A DNA stretch of 64,000 nt, taken from Asterias amurensis (taxonomy: Eukaryota; Echinodermata; Asteroidea; Forcipulatida; Asteriidae). Every line of letters starts with the position of its first letter. Positions within the stretch are counted from its first letter, which is position 1. The stretch lies in contig NC_092659.1 in assembly GCF_032118995.1 (NCBI RefSeq), positions 15,494,177 through 15,558,176 of the forward strand, read 5' to 3'. Shown in pieces: positions 33,030 through 47,200 of this stretch. Under the pieces are notes generated by a model. That model had not been told where the DNA came from. It searched no databases and was given only the letters and a program-made list of their open reading frames with translations. Position numbers and translations under genes: made by a program.

Positions 33030-36000
33030 GTGCGTTCCTCTTTGTTGTTGTCCATTTCAGTGTTGGTGTCATTGTTGTCCATGTCATGGTTGCTGTCTTT
33101 ATTGACAATGTCTAAGTTGCTGTCATTGCTGTCCATGTTTGAGTTGCTGTCATTTGTTGTCCGTGTCCTAGTTGCTGTTATTATTGTCAATGTCTGAGTT
33201 GCTGTCACTGTTTCTTTTTTAAGTTGATATCACTGTTTTCCATGTATTTAGTTGCTGTCATTATTATCAACGTAAAGTTTCTGTCATTGTTTCTTTTTGT
33301 TAGTTGATATATATGATGTTGGCCATGTCTGAGTTGTTGTCATTGTTGTCCATGTCTTAGTTGCTGTCATTGTTGTCCATGTCTAAGTTGCTGTCATTGT
33401 TGTCCATGTCTAAGTTGCTGTCATTGTTGTCCATGTCTGAGTTGCTGTCATTGTTGTCCATGTCTGAGTTGCTGTCATTGTTGTCCATGTCTGAGTTGCT
33501 GTCATTGTTGTCCATGTCTAAGTTGCTGTCATTGTTGTCCATGTCTGAGTTGCTGTCATTGTTGTCCATGTCTGAGTTGCTGTCATTGTTGTCCATGTCT
33601 GAGTTGCTGTCATTGTTGTCCATGTCTGAGTTGCTGTCATTGTTGTCCATGTCTGAGCTGCGGTCATTGTTGTCCATGTCTAAGTTGCTGTCATTGTTGT
33701 CCATGTCTTAGTTGCTGTCATTGTTGTCCATGTCTAAGTTGCTGTCATTGTTGTCCATGTCTTAGTTGCTGTCATTGTTGTCCACGTTTGAGTTGCTGTC
33801 ATTGTTGTCCATGTCTGAGTTGCTGTCATTGTTGTCCATGTCTAAGTTGCTGTCATTGTTGTCCATGTCTTAGTTGCTGTCATTGTTGTCCACGTTTGAG
33901 TTGCTGTCATTGTTGTCCATGTCTGAGTTGCTGTCATTGTTGTCCATGTCTGAGTTGCTGTCCTTGTTGTCCATATCTGAGTTGCTGTCATTGTTGTAAA
34001 TGTCTTAGCTGCGGTCATTGTTGTCCATGTCTTAGTTGCTGTCATTGTTGTCCACGTTTGAGTTGCTGTCATTGTTGTCCATGTCTGAGTTGCTGTCATT
34101 GTTGTCCATGTCTGAGTTGCTGTCAACGTGTCCATGTCTAAGTTGCTGTCATTGTTGTCCATGTCTCAGTTGCTGTCATTGTTGTCCATGTCTCAGTTGC
34201 TGTCATTGTTGTCCATGTCTTAGTTGCTGTCATTGTTGTCCATGTCTTATTTGCTGTCATTGTTGTCCATGTCTGAGTTGCTGTCATTGATGTCCATGTC
34301 TGAGTTGCTGTCATTGTTGTACATGTCTTCGCTGCGGTCATTGTTGTCCATGTCTTAGTTGCTGTCATTGTTGTCCACGTTTGAGTTGCTGTCATTGTTG
34401 TCCATGTCTGAGTTGCTGTCATTGTTGTCCATGTCTTATTTGCTGTTATTGTTGTCCATGTCTGAGTTGCTGTCATTGTTGTCCATGTCTGAGTTGCTGT
34501 CATTGTTGTCCATGTCTGAGTTGCTGTCATTGTTGTAAATGTCTTAGCTGCGGTCATTGTTGTCCATGTCTTAGTTGCTGTCATTGTTGTCCACGTTTGA
34601 GTTGCTGTCATTGTTGTCCATGTCTGAGTTGCTGTCATTGTTGTCCATGTCTGAGTTGCTGTCATTGTTGTACATGTCTTAGCTGCGGTCATTGTTGTCC
34701 ATGTCTGAAATGATGTCATTGTTGTCCATGCCTTAGCTGCTATCATTGTTGTTAAAGTCTGGGTTGCTGTCATTGTGGTCAATGTCTTAGTTGTTGTCAT
34801 TGTTGTCCATGTCTGAGTTGCTATCATTGTTGTCCATGTCTGAGCTGCGGTCCTTGTTGTCCATTTTCTGAGTTGTTGTCATTATTGTCCGTCCATGTCT
34901 GAGTTACTTTCATTGTTGTCCATGTCTAAGTTGCTGTCATTGTTGTCCACGTTTGAGTTGCTGTCATTGTTGTCCATGTCTGAGTTGCTGTCATTGTTGT
35001 CCATGTCTGAGTTGCTGTCATTGTTGTACATGTCTAAGTTGCTGTCATTGTTGTCCATGTCTCAGTTGCTGTCATTGTTGTCCATGTCTCAGTTGCTGTC
35101 ATTGTTGTCCATGTCTTAGTTGCTGTCATTGTTGTCCATGTCTTATTTGCTGTCATTGTTGTCCATGTCTGAGTTGCTGTCATTGATGTCCATGTCTGAG
35201 TTGCTGTCATTGTTGTACATGTCTTAGCTGCGGTCATTGTTGTCCATGTCTTAGTTGCTGTCATTGTTGTCCACGTTTGAGTTGCTGTCATTGTTGTCCA
35301 TGTCTGAGTTGCTGTCATTGTTGTAAATGTCTTAGCTGCGGTCATTGTTGTCCATGTCTAAGTTGCTGTCATTGATGTCCATGTCTGAGTTGCTGTCATT
35401 GTTGTCCATGTCTAAGTTGCTGTCATTGTTGTCCACGTTTGAGTTGCTGTCATTGTTGTCCATGTCTGAGTTGCTGTCATTGTTGTCCATGTCTTATTTG
35501 CTGTTATTGTTGTCCATGTCTGAGTTGCTGTCATTGTTGTCCATGTCTGAGTTGCTGTCATTGTTGTCCATGTCTGAGTTGCTGTCATTGTTGTAAATGT
35601 CTTAGCTGCGGTCATTGTTGTCCATGTCTTAGTTGCTGTCATTGTTGTCCACGTTTGAGTTGCTGTCATTGTTGTCCATGTCTGAGTTGCTGTCATTGTT
35701 GTCCATGTCTGAGTTGCTGTCATTGTTGTACATGTCTTAGCTGCGGTCATTGTTGTCCATGTCTGAAATGATGTCATTGTTGTCCATGCCTTAGCTGCTA
35801 TCATTGTTGTTAAAGTCTGGGTTGCTGTCATTGTGGTCAATGTCTTAGTTGTTGTCATTGTTGTCCATGTCTGAGTTGCTATCATTGTTGTCCATGTCTG
35901 AGCTGCGGTCCTTGTTGTCCATTTTCTGAGTTGTTGTCATTATTGTCCGTCCATGTCTGAGTTACTTTCATTGTTGTCCATGTCTAAGTTGCTGTCATTG

Positions 36001-39000
36001 TTGTCCACGTTTGAGTTGCTGTCATTGTTGTCCATGTCTGAGTTGCTGTCATTGTTGTCCATGTCTTATTTGCTGTCATTGTTGTCCATGTCTGAGTTGC
36101 TGTCATTGTTGCCCATGTCTGAGTTGCTATCATTGTTGTCCATGTCTGAGTTGCTGTCATTGTTGTACATGTCTTAGCTGCGGTCATTGTTGTCCATGTC
36201 TTAGTTGCTGTCATTGTTGTCCACGTTTGAGTTGCTGTCATTGTTGTCCATGTCTGAGTTGCTGTCATTGTTGTCCATGTCTGAGTTGCTGTCATTGTTG
36301 TCCATGTCTGAGTTGCTGTCATTGTTGTCCATGTCTGAAATGATGTCATTGTTGTCCATGTCTTAGCTGCTATCATTGTTGTCAAAGTCTGGGTTGCTGT
36401 CATTGATGTCCATGTCTGAGTTGCTGTCATTGTTGTACATGTCTTAGCTGCGGTCATTGTTGTCCATGTCTTAGTTGCTGTCATTGTTGTCCACGTTTGA
36501 GTTGCTGTCATTGTTGTCCATGTCTGAGTTGCTGTCATTGTTGTAAATGTCTTAGCTGCGGTCATTGTTGTCCATGTCTAAGTTGCTGTCATTGATGTCC
36601 ATGTCTGAGTTGCTGTCATTGTTGTCCATGTCTAAGTTGCTGTCATTGTTGTCCACGTTTGAGTTGCTGTCATTGTTGTCCATGTCTGAGTTGCTGTCAT
36701 TGTTGTCCATGTCTTATTTGCTGTTATTGTTGTCCATGTCTGAGTTGCTGTCATTGTTGTCCATGTCTGAGTTGCTGTCATTGTTGTCCATGTCTGAGTT
36801 GCTGTCATTGTTGTAAATGTCTTAGCTGCGGTCATTGTTGTCCATGTCTTAGTTGCTGTCATTGTTGTCCACGTTTGAGTTGCTGTCATTGTTGTCCATG
36901 TCTGAGTTGCTGTCATTGTTGTCCATGTCTGAGTTGCTGTCATTGTTGTACATGTCTTAGCTGCGGTCATTGTTGTCCATGTCTGAAATGATGTCATTGT
37001 TGTCCATGCCTTAGCTGCTATCATTGTTGTTAAAGTCTGGGTTGCTGTCATTGTGGTCAATGTCTTAGTTGTTGTCATTGTTGTCCATGTCTGAGTTGCT
37101 ATCATTGTTGTCCATGTCTGAGCTGCGGTCCTTGTTGTCCATTTTCTGAGTTGTTGTCATTATTGTCCGTCCATGTCTGAGTTACTTTCATTGTTGTCCA
37201 TGTCTAAGTTGCTGTCATTGTTGTCCACGTTTGAGTTGCTGTCATTGTTGTCCATGTCTGAGTTGCTGTCATTGTTGTCCATGTCTTATTTGCTGTCATT
37301 GTTGTCCATGTCTGAGTTGCTGTCATTGTTGCCCATGTCTGAGTTGCTATCATTGTTGTCCATGTCTGAGTTGCTGTCATTGTTGTACATGTCTTAGCTG
37401 CGGTCATTGTTGTCCATGTCTTAGTTGCTGTCATTGTTGTCCACGTTTGAGTTGCTGTCATTGTTGTCCATGTCTGAGTTGCTGTCATTGTTGTCCATGT
37501 CTGAGTTGCTGTCATTGTTGTCCATGTCTGAGTTGCTGTCATTGTTGTCCATGTCTGAAATGATGTCATTGTTGTCCATGTCTTAGCTGCTATCATTGTT
37601 GTCAAAGTCTGGGTTGCTGTCATTGTGGTCAATGTCTTAGTTGTTGTCATTGTTGTCCATGTCTGAGCTGCGGTCCTTGTTGTCCATTTTCTGAGTTGTT
37701 GTCATTGTTGTCCGTCCATGTCTGAGTTACTTTCATTGTTGTCCATGTCTAAGTTGCTGTCATTGTTGACTATGATTGAGTTGCTATCATTGATGTCCCT
37801 GTCTGAAATGCAGTCATTGTCCATGTCTTAGCTGTGGTCATGGTTGTCCATGTCTGAGCTGCTGATGTCTGAGTTACTTTCATTGCTGTCCATTTCTTAG
37901 CTGCGGTCATGTTGTCCATGTCTTAGTTGCTATCATTGTTGTCCATGTCTGAAATGTGTATTGTTGTCCATTTCTGAGTTGCTGTCATTGTTGTTCGTCT
38001 TGACTTAGCTATGGTCATTGTTGTCCATGTCTGAGTTGCTGTCATTGTTGTGCCTTGTCTTAGTTGCTGTCATTGTTGTGCCTTGTCTTAGTTGCTGTCA
38101 TTGTTGTCCATGTCTGAGTTGCTGTCATTGTTGTGCCTTGTCTTAGTTGCTGTCATTGTTGTGCCTTGTCTTAGTTGCTGTCATTGTTGTCCATGTCTGA
38201 GTTGCTGTCATTGTTGTCCATGTCTGAGTTGCTGTCATTGTTGTCCATGTCTGAGTTGCTGTCATTGTTGTCCATCTCGACTTAGCTATGGTCGTTGTTG
38301 TTAATGTCTGAGTTGCTGTCATTGTTGTCCATGTCTGAAATGATGTCATTGTTGTCCATGTCTTAGCTGCTATCATTGTTGTCAAAGTCTGGGTTGCTGT
38401 CATTGTGGTCAATGTCTTATTTGTTGTCATTGTTGTGCATGTCTGAGTTGCTATCATTGTTGTCCATGTCTGAGCTGCGGTCATTGTTGTCCATTTTCTG
38501 AGTTGTTGTCATTGTTGTCCGTCCATGTCTGAGTTACTTTCATTGTTGTCCATGTCTAAGTTGCTGTCATTGTTGACTATGATTGAGTTGCTATCATTGA
38601 TGTCCCTGTCTGAAATGCAGTCATTGTCCATGTCTTAGCTGTGGTCATGGTTGTCCATGTCTGAGCTGCTGATGTCTGAGTTACTTTCATTGCTGTCCAT
38701 TTCTTAGCTGCGGTCATGTTGTCCATGTCTTAGTTGCTATCATTGTTGTCCATGTCTGAAATGTGTATTGTTGTCCATTTCTGAGTTGCTGTCATTGTTG
38801 TTCGTCTTGACTTAGCTATGGTCATTGTTGTCCATGTCTGAGTTGCTGTCATTGTTGTGCCTTGTCTTAGTTGCTGTCATTGTTGTGCCTTGTCTTAGTT
38901 GCTGTCATTGTTGTCCATGTCTTAGTTGCTATCGTTGTTGTCAATGTCTAAGTTGCTGTCATTGTTGTCCATGTCTGAGTTGCTGTCATTGTTGTCCATG

Positions 39001-39235
39001 TCTGAGTTGCTATCGTTGTTGTCAATGTCTAAGTTGCTGTCATTGTTGTCCATGTCTGAGTTGCTGTCATTGTTGTCCATGTCTGAGTTGCTGTCATTGT
39101 TGTCCATGTCTGAGTTGCTGTCATTGTTGTCCATCTCGACTTAGCTATGGTCGTTGTTGTTAATGTCTTAGTTGCTGCCATTGTTGTCCATGTCTAAGTT
39201 GCTGTTACTGTTGTCCATGCCCGATTTGCTGTCAT
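33030..39235. repeat. 27-bp satellite array with higher-order repeats, first copy (6.2 kb)
   Basis: The unit contains GAGTTGCTGTCATTGTTG followed by TCCATGTCT; more than 200 copies are present. Higher-order periods are visible: the block at 34,381 recurs at 35,439 (1,058 bp) and 36,659 (1,220 bp), and blocks at 36,011 and 37,231 are also 1,220 apart. Their difference, 162 bp, is six units. A separate block of about 807 bp repeats at 37,854 and 38,661. The unit is nine codons long, so long repetitive open frames appear on both strands (for example DNNDSNSDM). The composition is strongly strand-asymmetric (T/G-rich on plus). Confidence 0.95.
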
Positions 39236-39886
39236 TAAAGGCTGTGGATTCTTATTGAAATAGGCCTAAACCAATCAATTTATAAGAAGAACCACTTGCA
39301 CTGTTTAAGTGTGTGTATCTGGAAGCGTTGATTTTGAAAAAAAAAAATACTCCTTGACCACACGTCGGATCTTTTTCCCCCTTTTTTCTTCTTTTGTGCA
39401 GCTAAAAAGTCGACATTTAATCTTGAAATTTGTTAAACCAGATAAATGTGATCAAAAGGCTCTTTGATGGTTTGACTTGTGTGCTTTGGATGCTTTAATA
39501 AATCATACAATTTTAAAAAGATACAGTGAAAAAAATTCAAGTTATTATATTTCAAAATACTTCCTGCAACGCTTACTGATCGTTAGTAGAATAAAAAGCA
39601 AGACACGTTCTCAAAAGATCAAAATCTACCTTGCAAACATTTTAATATATCACATTGCAATGCCTCAAATCCCATAGACTAGACGTACAAATGGTTCCCT
39701 GCTCAAAATGTTCATGTATGTGATAACATCTATGATTAGCATAACAATCATCATCCACCATGCATAACAATCATCATCCACAATGTTCACATTGAAGTTT
39801 TTGTACACGCAAGGTATTTTGCTGCTGTAGCCATGACTTTGCCCCAAGGTCAATCACTATAGAACTGGTTTACTTGTTCGGTGCTT

Positions 39887-40930
39887 AAAGGCACTGGACC
39901 CTTTCGGTAAACTGTATTGTCCAAGGCCCACACTTCGTGTATCACAACTTCTATCACAACTTTGGGCTTAATCGGTGATCGGAGTCGGGGGAAAATAACG
40001 AGAAAACCCACCCTTGAATCCGCGCGTTTCGCCGTGTCATGACATGTGTTTAAAATAAATCCGTAATTCTCGTTAACGAGAATTAAAATTGTTTTACTGT
40101 TTTCTCAAAAAGTAAAGCAATTTCGTGGAATAATATTTCAAGAGAAGTATTTCACCACTACCTTCTGTAAACCCTGTAAGTTATTTGTAAGTCTGTGAAC
40201 TTTGTTTTTTTTTGTGCATAAAATATCAAACCTGTGAAAATTTTAGCTCAATCGGTCATCGAACTTGTGAGATAATAAAAACACCCTTGTCGCACGAAGT
40301 TGTGTGCGTTTAGATGGTTGATTTCGAGACGACCTCAAGTTATAAATATGAGGTCTCGAAATCAAATTCTTCGAAAATTACTTCTTTCTCGAAAACTGTG
40401 GCACCAATAGTATCCACTGCCTTTAATTCACCAAAGGTGTTTTTTACTTCTAAACTTTCTCCCAACTTCGATGACCAGTTGTAGTGTAATGTAGTTGCAA
40501 TTTCAAGCACATTGCTTCGCATGATATAAAATCTTACTCGATAACGAGCAACGGAGAGCTGTTGAAAGAATAAAACATTGTTAGAAACGGCTCCCTCCAT
40601 TAAAGTAACATAGTTTTTGAGAAAGACGTAATTTCTCATTCCCTCAAATAACAAAATACCTTAGCTTAATTGGAGTAGGCCTAACTAACTACTGCTGAAT
40701 ACGACAGCAGTAAAAAATACTTATAGGCAGTGGACACTATTGGTAATTACTCAAAATAATTATTGTCATAAAACCTTACTTGGTAACGAGTAATGGGGAG
40801 AGGTTGATAGTATAAAACATTGTGAGAAACGGCTCCCTCTGAAGTGACGTAGTTTTCGAGAAAGATGTAATTTTCCATGAATTTGATTGTACGACCTCAT
40901 TTAGAATTTGAGGTCACGAAGTCAAGCATC
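39887..40930. mobile_element. Cluster of partial TIR elements (GGACACTATTGG family)
   Basis: At least three truncated copies lie in alternating orientation: about 39,887-40,426 forward and composite, 40,510-40,650 reverse, 40,724-40,930 reverse. They crowd the first kilobase upstream of gene B. Confidence 0.6.
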
Positions 40931-41218
40931 AAGATTGAATGATATGTTAACTGCAAAAACCGGGATTTTAAAATGGACATTATTGGTTTTGTCTTAGAAA
41001 TACCGAAGAGACAACCAAAATTTACATCGATGGTGTACAAAATATGTTTTTTATTTTTTTGGCAGAAACCAAACTCTACCTGGCAAGTAGATACACACAT
41101 GGTGTTACCGCAAACCAAATATACAACAATATAAATGCCTCATCAGAATTCCTTCCCATTGAATATTAATAGAAAACGAATGGACTCCATTATTTTGTTT
41201 TCAATCAACAGTTCAATC

Positions 41219-44200
41219 ATGTCCTCGACTACTGAACCACTTCATTGGAAAGAGCAGCCGTGCCATTTCACCTGGAATCTTTCTGCTGGTGATCTTACTG
41301 ATTTTGAAGGGATCATACGTAGAATAGACCGCGATTTGAAAATGACCCCAGATTTGCTTCGAGTTGATCAACTGCTGTTTAGAGCTTATCTAGAAGTATC
41401 CGACCGCAGATTACGCTGGAACGTCAAGAAAGCGCGGGAGTTCCTGGACAAAGCAGACGTTTACATAGACAGTATTAAAACAGAACGAAAGTTGCAGCCT
41501 GGCTACAGAAGGGTGGCAATTCTGAACCGTATATGGATAGAGCACAACTCTCATAATACCGAAGAGGAAGTCAAACTATTGGTCAAGCTGAGTGGTGTAG
41601 GACAGGATGAAACAGACAAGCTTGTTGTAAAAACGCTATTGGCAAGTGCTCTTACACGTTTAGGGCCTACTATGTTTAAAAGGTCTCTGCAGATCTACGA
41701 AGAGGCACTCAATGTGTTTCCGGATAATGCAGGCTTTCTATTTGGAGCTATTCTGGTAACCGGGAGGATCATGCGATTTGAGAGACCTGTTGGGAGTTTG
41801 TATGAAGACCTAGACGAATACGGCAAGAAGCTAATGGACAAGGAGAAAGAATACTGCGAGCAACTGATCAGAGTAAACGACGAATACCAATATGGCAATT
41901 CATACCTAGGACTGAACTTAAGTCGACGCAAAGGTAGAACAAACGAGGCTAAAAAGCACCTGGAAGAGGCACATAAAAAGGTTCCCGAAGTGGAAGCTAT
42001 TTTTAACAACTTGATGCGATTTTACAGACGTACCACAGGTTTTTTGGATCAGGCTATATCAAAATATCGTTCTGTCTTTTACCAGAAAATCAAATCAAAT
42101 TATGATGTTCCGGAAAGCCACAATCAGCTGGCATTGTGCTACATGGCTAAGGCAAAATACAAGGAGAGTAGCGCTGAAGAGAAAAAACAATATACCCAAA
42201 AGGCCCTCGAAGAGTTCGATAAATGTCTAGAAGATGAACCGATGCATTTCGTAGCTGCTTTGAAGAAGGTGGAGCTACTTACAGATCAAGAAACAGATGA
42301 TGATGCGAAGAGGCGTTGTTACGATGACATTCTGCAGAAGTCGGAACATTATTCAACAGTCAACAAATTAATTGTTTACTATGACTATTCTGAGACAGGG
42401 TCTGCTTCAGACTTTAACATGTTGCAAAAGGTAATGGATTTACTGTCATCATTTGAACACCTTGATGAAAAAACGTGCAAATGGGAGTTTCAAGTAAGTA
42501 AGGCAAAGGCCGCAAGTGCGACTGCATTTAAAAAGCTACACAGTCATTACCTGGGCCAAGAAAACGAAAAGCTACGTCTTGGAATTTTGTACTTTCAAAA
42601 CTTGGACTTTGAGAAGGCTATAGGGAGTTTAGAAAAGTTGAATCCGGAATCCGATCTGAACATTCCATTCTACCTTGCGGCAGCGTATCTAAAATGGGGT
42701 AGTGAAAAAGAGATGAGTAAGAAACCAGCAGAAGATGTCAGAGATTGTTACAAGAAGGCTCGCCGGAATGTTTATGATGCAAGGAAGCAGGGTCTAGATT
42801 TAAGCAGGGTGCGAAAGTTATTGTCTGATACGGCTTTAGCTATCGCCCATTTCAACCTTGAAACAAACACATCTCAGCAGAGTCGGATTGAAGTTGAGTC
42901 TGATTGTATTGAGCCATATCGTGAAGCTGTTAGATGTGGAAGCCTTGTCGCCAGTTTGGAGATGTTACGACTGATTAAGAAGGGGTTCCTCAAGAAAACG
43001 TCACGATCAAAGTTCCTTCAGGTATGCTGACATTTGTTATATATATATACAAAAAAAATGTACAAAAAGAATCAGCGAAAATTAGAGTTGTGATTTATGA
43101 ATGTTTCAATAAACTCCTGTTGCCTTCTGACTTAGGAAGGAAACCTCAAATAGTGGGAAACACCTTTAAAGACAGTGGACACTATTGGTAATTGTCAAAG
43201 ACTAGCCTACACAGTTGGTGTATCTCAACATATGCATAAAATAACAAACCTGTGAAAATTTGAGCTCAATCGGTCATCGAAGTTGCGAGATAACAATGAA
43301 AGAAAAATAACACTTGTCAAACGAAGTTGTGTGCGTTTAGATGGTTGATTTCGAGACCTCGAGTTCTAAATCTGAGGTCTCGAAATCAAATTCGTGGAAA
43401 ATTACTTCTTTCTCGAAAACTATGTCACTTCAGAGGGAGCCGTTTCTCACAATGTTTTATACCATCAACCTCTCCCCACTACTCGCCACCAAGAAAGGTT
43501 TTATGCTAATAATTATTTTGAGTAATTACCAATAGTGTCCACTGCCCTTTAATAACAAAACCTACGACCGCAAAATCTAAGGTTCTGGAGGTAATTTAAT
43601 TCATCGGATAGTTATTTTTATTGTTGTTGTGTATGCGCGTGCCCTTTTTTTAATGACTTTTTATTTTCTTCCATTCATGCCGAGTGTAATCAATGTCTAG
43701 ATCCTTTGTAACTAGTCGATTCACTCACTCTACGCACCTATGTTTAGTGACTCAGGTCCTTTGATCCTGGGTTTGTGTCTTCAACGTCTTCGTGAGATAA
43801 GTAGGGCAGTTAGACTATAGGTCTTCCTTACCCCAAAATAGTTATCCAAAAATAGTTATCCAATGAATTAATTCAGATCCTTGCAGAAATGGACATCTGC
43901 TGTTCACAGCAGCTGAGTGATTGCTTGCATCGAGATGAGAAACCACGTTCCTTTGTGAGTAGTGTGAATAGTCGAGACACCGACAAAGACACATTTGAGT
44001 TGGACTGCAAGAAGATCAAGCAAAGCATTTCGACCACTTTGCGTGAGGATGCCTTCTTCAGGCAGGCATGGGTGCAACACTTCGAAATGGAGAAGAAAGT
44101 ACTCGAAGAGAGATTCCAGATCAACAACGGATGGTTAGCAATGGATGGACGGGGGGAAAGTTCAACCGAAAGCGTTTCCAAAGAAGAGATGTACGCTGCC

Positions 44201-47200
44201 GTCGACTGCTGTGAGAAATTACGCCCTCTGTTGGATCACATCATTGTCAAATTTGAGGTACAGATTAATAATAAAAAAAAAAAAAATGGTGACACTGAGA
44301 CAAACTTTTGATATTTTTTCCACTCCGTTTTTTTTTCCAATGACTATATGAATAGGCCTTAATTGAGTCACTGAACAAAATAAAAAAAACGACAAAAAAT
44401 GCACTCTTATGAAACTCGATATATATTGTATTTAGTTTAACCTCCTGTTACCAGCTATTTTTGGTTGAACATTTTGCCGCAAGAAGTAATAATGGAAGTG
44501 CAATTAGCTACGTTCAACTGTTATGTATTTTTGTAAGTTTTCTTTTTCCTTTTCTTGATAATAGAAAGATGGACTCGGTAAACAAGAAGAGAGGAGGGAT
44601 CAATATTTTCCTCTTATTTTTGGGAAGAAAAATCCCGTGGGAACTGATCTAGAGAAAGAACTTCAAGAAAAACTTCAATCGTACTTTAAGATTAACTTTA
44701 AAGAGCACTACCCAAATCTCTACAGGAAACTTGTTCAGGTAAAGTTGAAGTCGACATTGTTTACATCAAGTTGTTAGTAGTTTATTGGCGAAGTTTATTT
44801 TGTAATTACGGGAGAAGAGATATCTATATCTCACAAACATCTGGATAATACTATAACGTGTTTTGATCCTGATGTGTATTTATTTATTTATTTATTTTTA
44901 TTTATTTATTTCCAGGCAAACGGAACATACAAAGAATAGGCAATAAAAATATGACTACACAGAGAACAAGCCTGCGGATAACCAAAAAGCGAAAATAATC
45001 ACTATCTAAAGGCGATCCAGACAATAAAAATAACAAAGGCACAAAAGGGCACAAGGACAAAAACGTCACAACAATTGCACATCAAAAACCATATCAAATA
45101 TAAATAACTAAGCAGACCGCCCCAGTCCGTCCGAGTCGGGCTCTAAAACAGTCGATGTAGTGCCCCCTACCGGTAGACAAAAACAGGGTCGCCGATCAAG
45201 ACTTGCCTTTTATAGTAGCCTTAACATCTGACGTCACACTTCGTGTATAACGCCAGAGAGTGGCCTCGAGCCTAGGTCAATCCCCGTCCATAATCACCTT
45301 TCACCTACATTCCTTTCACACACGTCAAGTCCTATGTACCAACATTACATGTAAGTACATGTTTTTGGTATACAAGAAGAGAGTATTTAACTGAGTAGAT
45401 ACTGCATGCTGACGACCGAAAGTAAGCTGTGTTTTGATTGGTCCGAGGTGATGTTTGTCAGCTGCACCCACATCACCTCGGACCAATCAACAGGGGACCA
45501 GTCAAGCCGCTCAAAACCCCTCGCAGCAACCTCGCAACCATACGCAGCACGCTGTACACCCGCTAGCCTCGCAGTCCCATTCAGTACGAGGTTGAAGATG
45601 TTTGTATTTAATAGTGGCAAGCGATCAAGTATGTTAGACAAGTACAGAACAACAACAACATCACATTTCATGGTTGAGGAGACTGTTTAAAAGAACCGGT
45701 GATACTAGTTGGTGACAGTTGGTAGATAAAGACATGATTTGCACATGAGAAAGAGAATAAAGAAAACAAATAACCAAATAAAACAATATAACACATCAAT
45801 ACACAACAATACCCCACAACAACCCTCTATAACGACTCACTCGCGCAACATAAAGACACCAGCAGCTGAGTAAAATCGGATACAAACTAACTTTAAAAAA
45901 AAAGTATTGTAATTTATTTATTTTTATGATTGATTTATTTTCGAATATATTTATTATTTTTATGTTTTTTCAGGTACAGCCGTGCTACAACTCCGAGAAC
46001 CCCTTTCTCGAAACACTCTTCACTCTGGTAAATCATGTCAAACACAGCGGAATACACACACAAGCCATCTTAAAAATCTTGAACGGTCAGAGTCCAGTGA
46101 AGCTGGCCCGACAGTGCATCGATAAAGTTGAAGAGATATACAACATCTTTGATGACGCCATGAAAGACTCATCTGAATTGCGAGAGAAGGTGGACAAGCT
46201 GGTGACTGATTTGAAGGTACAACTAGTTTACTTTTTTTTAATCCATGTAGAGACATGGAAAGGAGGCCGGTTCCTCTATTTTTATAGGCACCGGACATGT
46301 TGGCATGATTTCAATGATTTTTTATTTTTTATTAATCTTTACTTTTATATGTTATCCTCTAACCATCTGCAGGATTCGAAACAAGAGCTGGACAAGACGT
46401 ATGATAAGGCAGATGAACTTTTGAGGATACTATCAGACCGCAAAGATTTCGTTGTAAGGATGGGTAGTACCTGGAAACTCCTCGAGGTAAGATTTAACAG
46501 GTGTTTATGTTTGAATCAAAATCCTCTCAAATATAGACAAACACAGAAGTAAACAGCAATGTTGTGGTCTTTGTTTTGTTCAACCCTGCAGCAAGGGACC
46601 CGATTGGTTTCAATATGACAAGCTTTTTATTGAGTTTGTTGTATCTTAGTGCGTTGTTAACATGTTCAGGTTTTGGCTCGGTTAATTTAAGCTTTAATAA
46701 TATTGAAGTCTTGTATAGCGCACGTATCTACCAAACAAGGTACTCAAGACGCTGAGTATATACAAACTTTCAGAAAGATAGGTTATTTCCGTGATGAATT
46801 TTTAGACCCGATTATTTAGCATCTCAAAAGGGCTTTTACAAGGTGTTACGACGCATACAGTAGCCACAGCCAGGAACACCGGGGCGAACCCCTTCTCTTT
46901 TCGAAAAGTGCACAAGGTTCTTTTACATGCGTTACAGCTTTGATATTTTGTTTGTAAATTGAATATTGTTTTAAAAACTGGGCTTCATCTATACCCTTTG
47001 CATTTTACCAACAGCATTTATACACAAAGGATGCTGGTAGGGTTTTGTGCTATCAACCAAATCAGAAACCCATGTTGATTGCCCCCCCCCCCACCTTTAT
47101 GGCAAGTGGCATGGTCCAGCTTAGAATATCATATCATTATGGGCTGGCCAGAGTGTATGATTGTGTAAAGACAATGGAAATAATAATATGTAAGCATGTG

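Larger units (their letters stand above)
28813..41218. other. 12.4-kb intergenic region between the divergent genes A and B
   Basis: It contains both promoters, a LINE fragment, several inverted-repeat elements and the 27-bp satellite. I find no supportable protein-coding gene in it. The bases next to gene A (28,813-29,127) and next to gene B (41,118-41,218) are closely repeated in the second duplication copy. No TATA box could be assigned with confidence. Confidence 0.6.

Noticed and set aside
33361-39163. Many open frames of 70-229 codons in the 27-bp array
   Set aside because: The unit is nine codons long and lacks stops in several frames; the peptides are pure repeats and differ by frame.
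33030-39235. CRISPR array
   Set aside because: Regular spacing exists, but there are no unique spacers; the whole 27-bp unit is repetitive and the DNA is eukaryotic.
41135-41218. Earlier ATGs at 41,135 and 41,180 for gene B
   Set aside because: Residues before 41,219 have no match in gene A, whose start aligns with 41,219.
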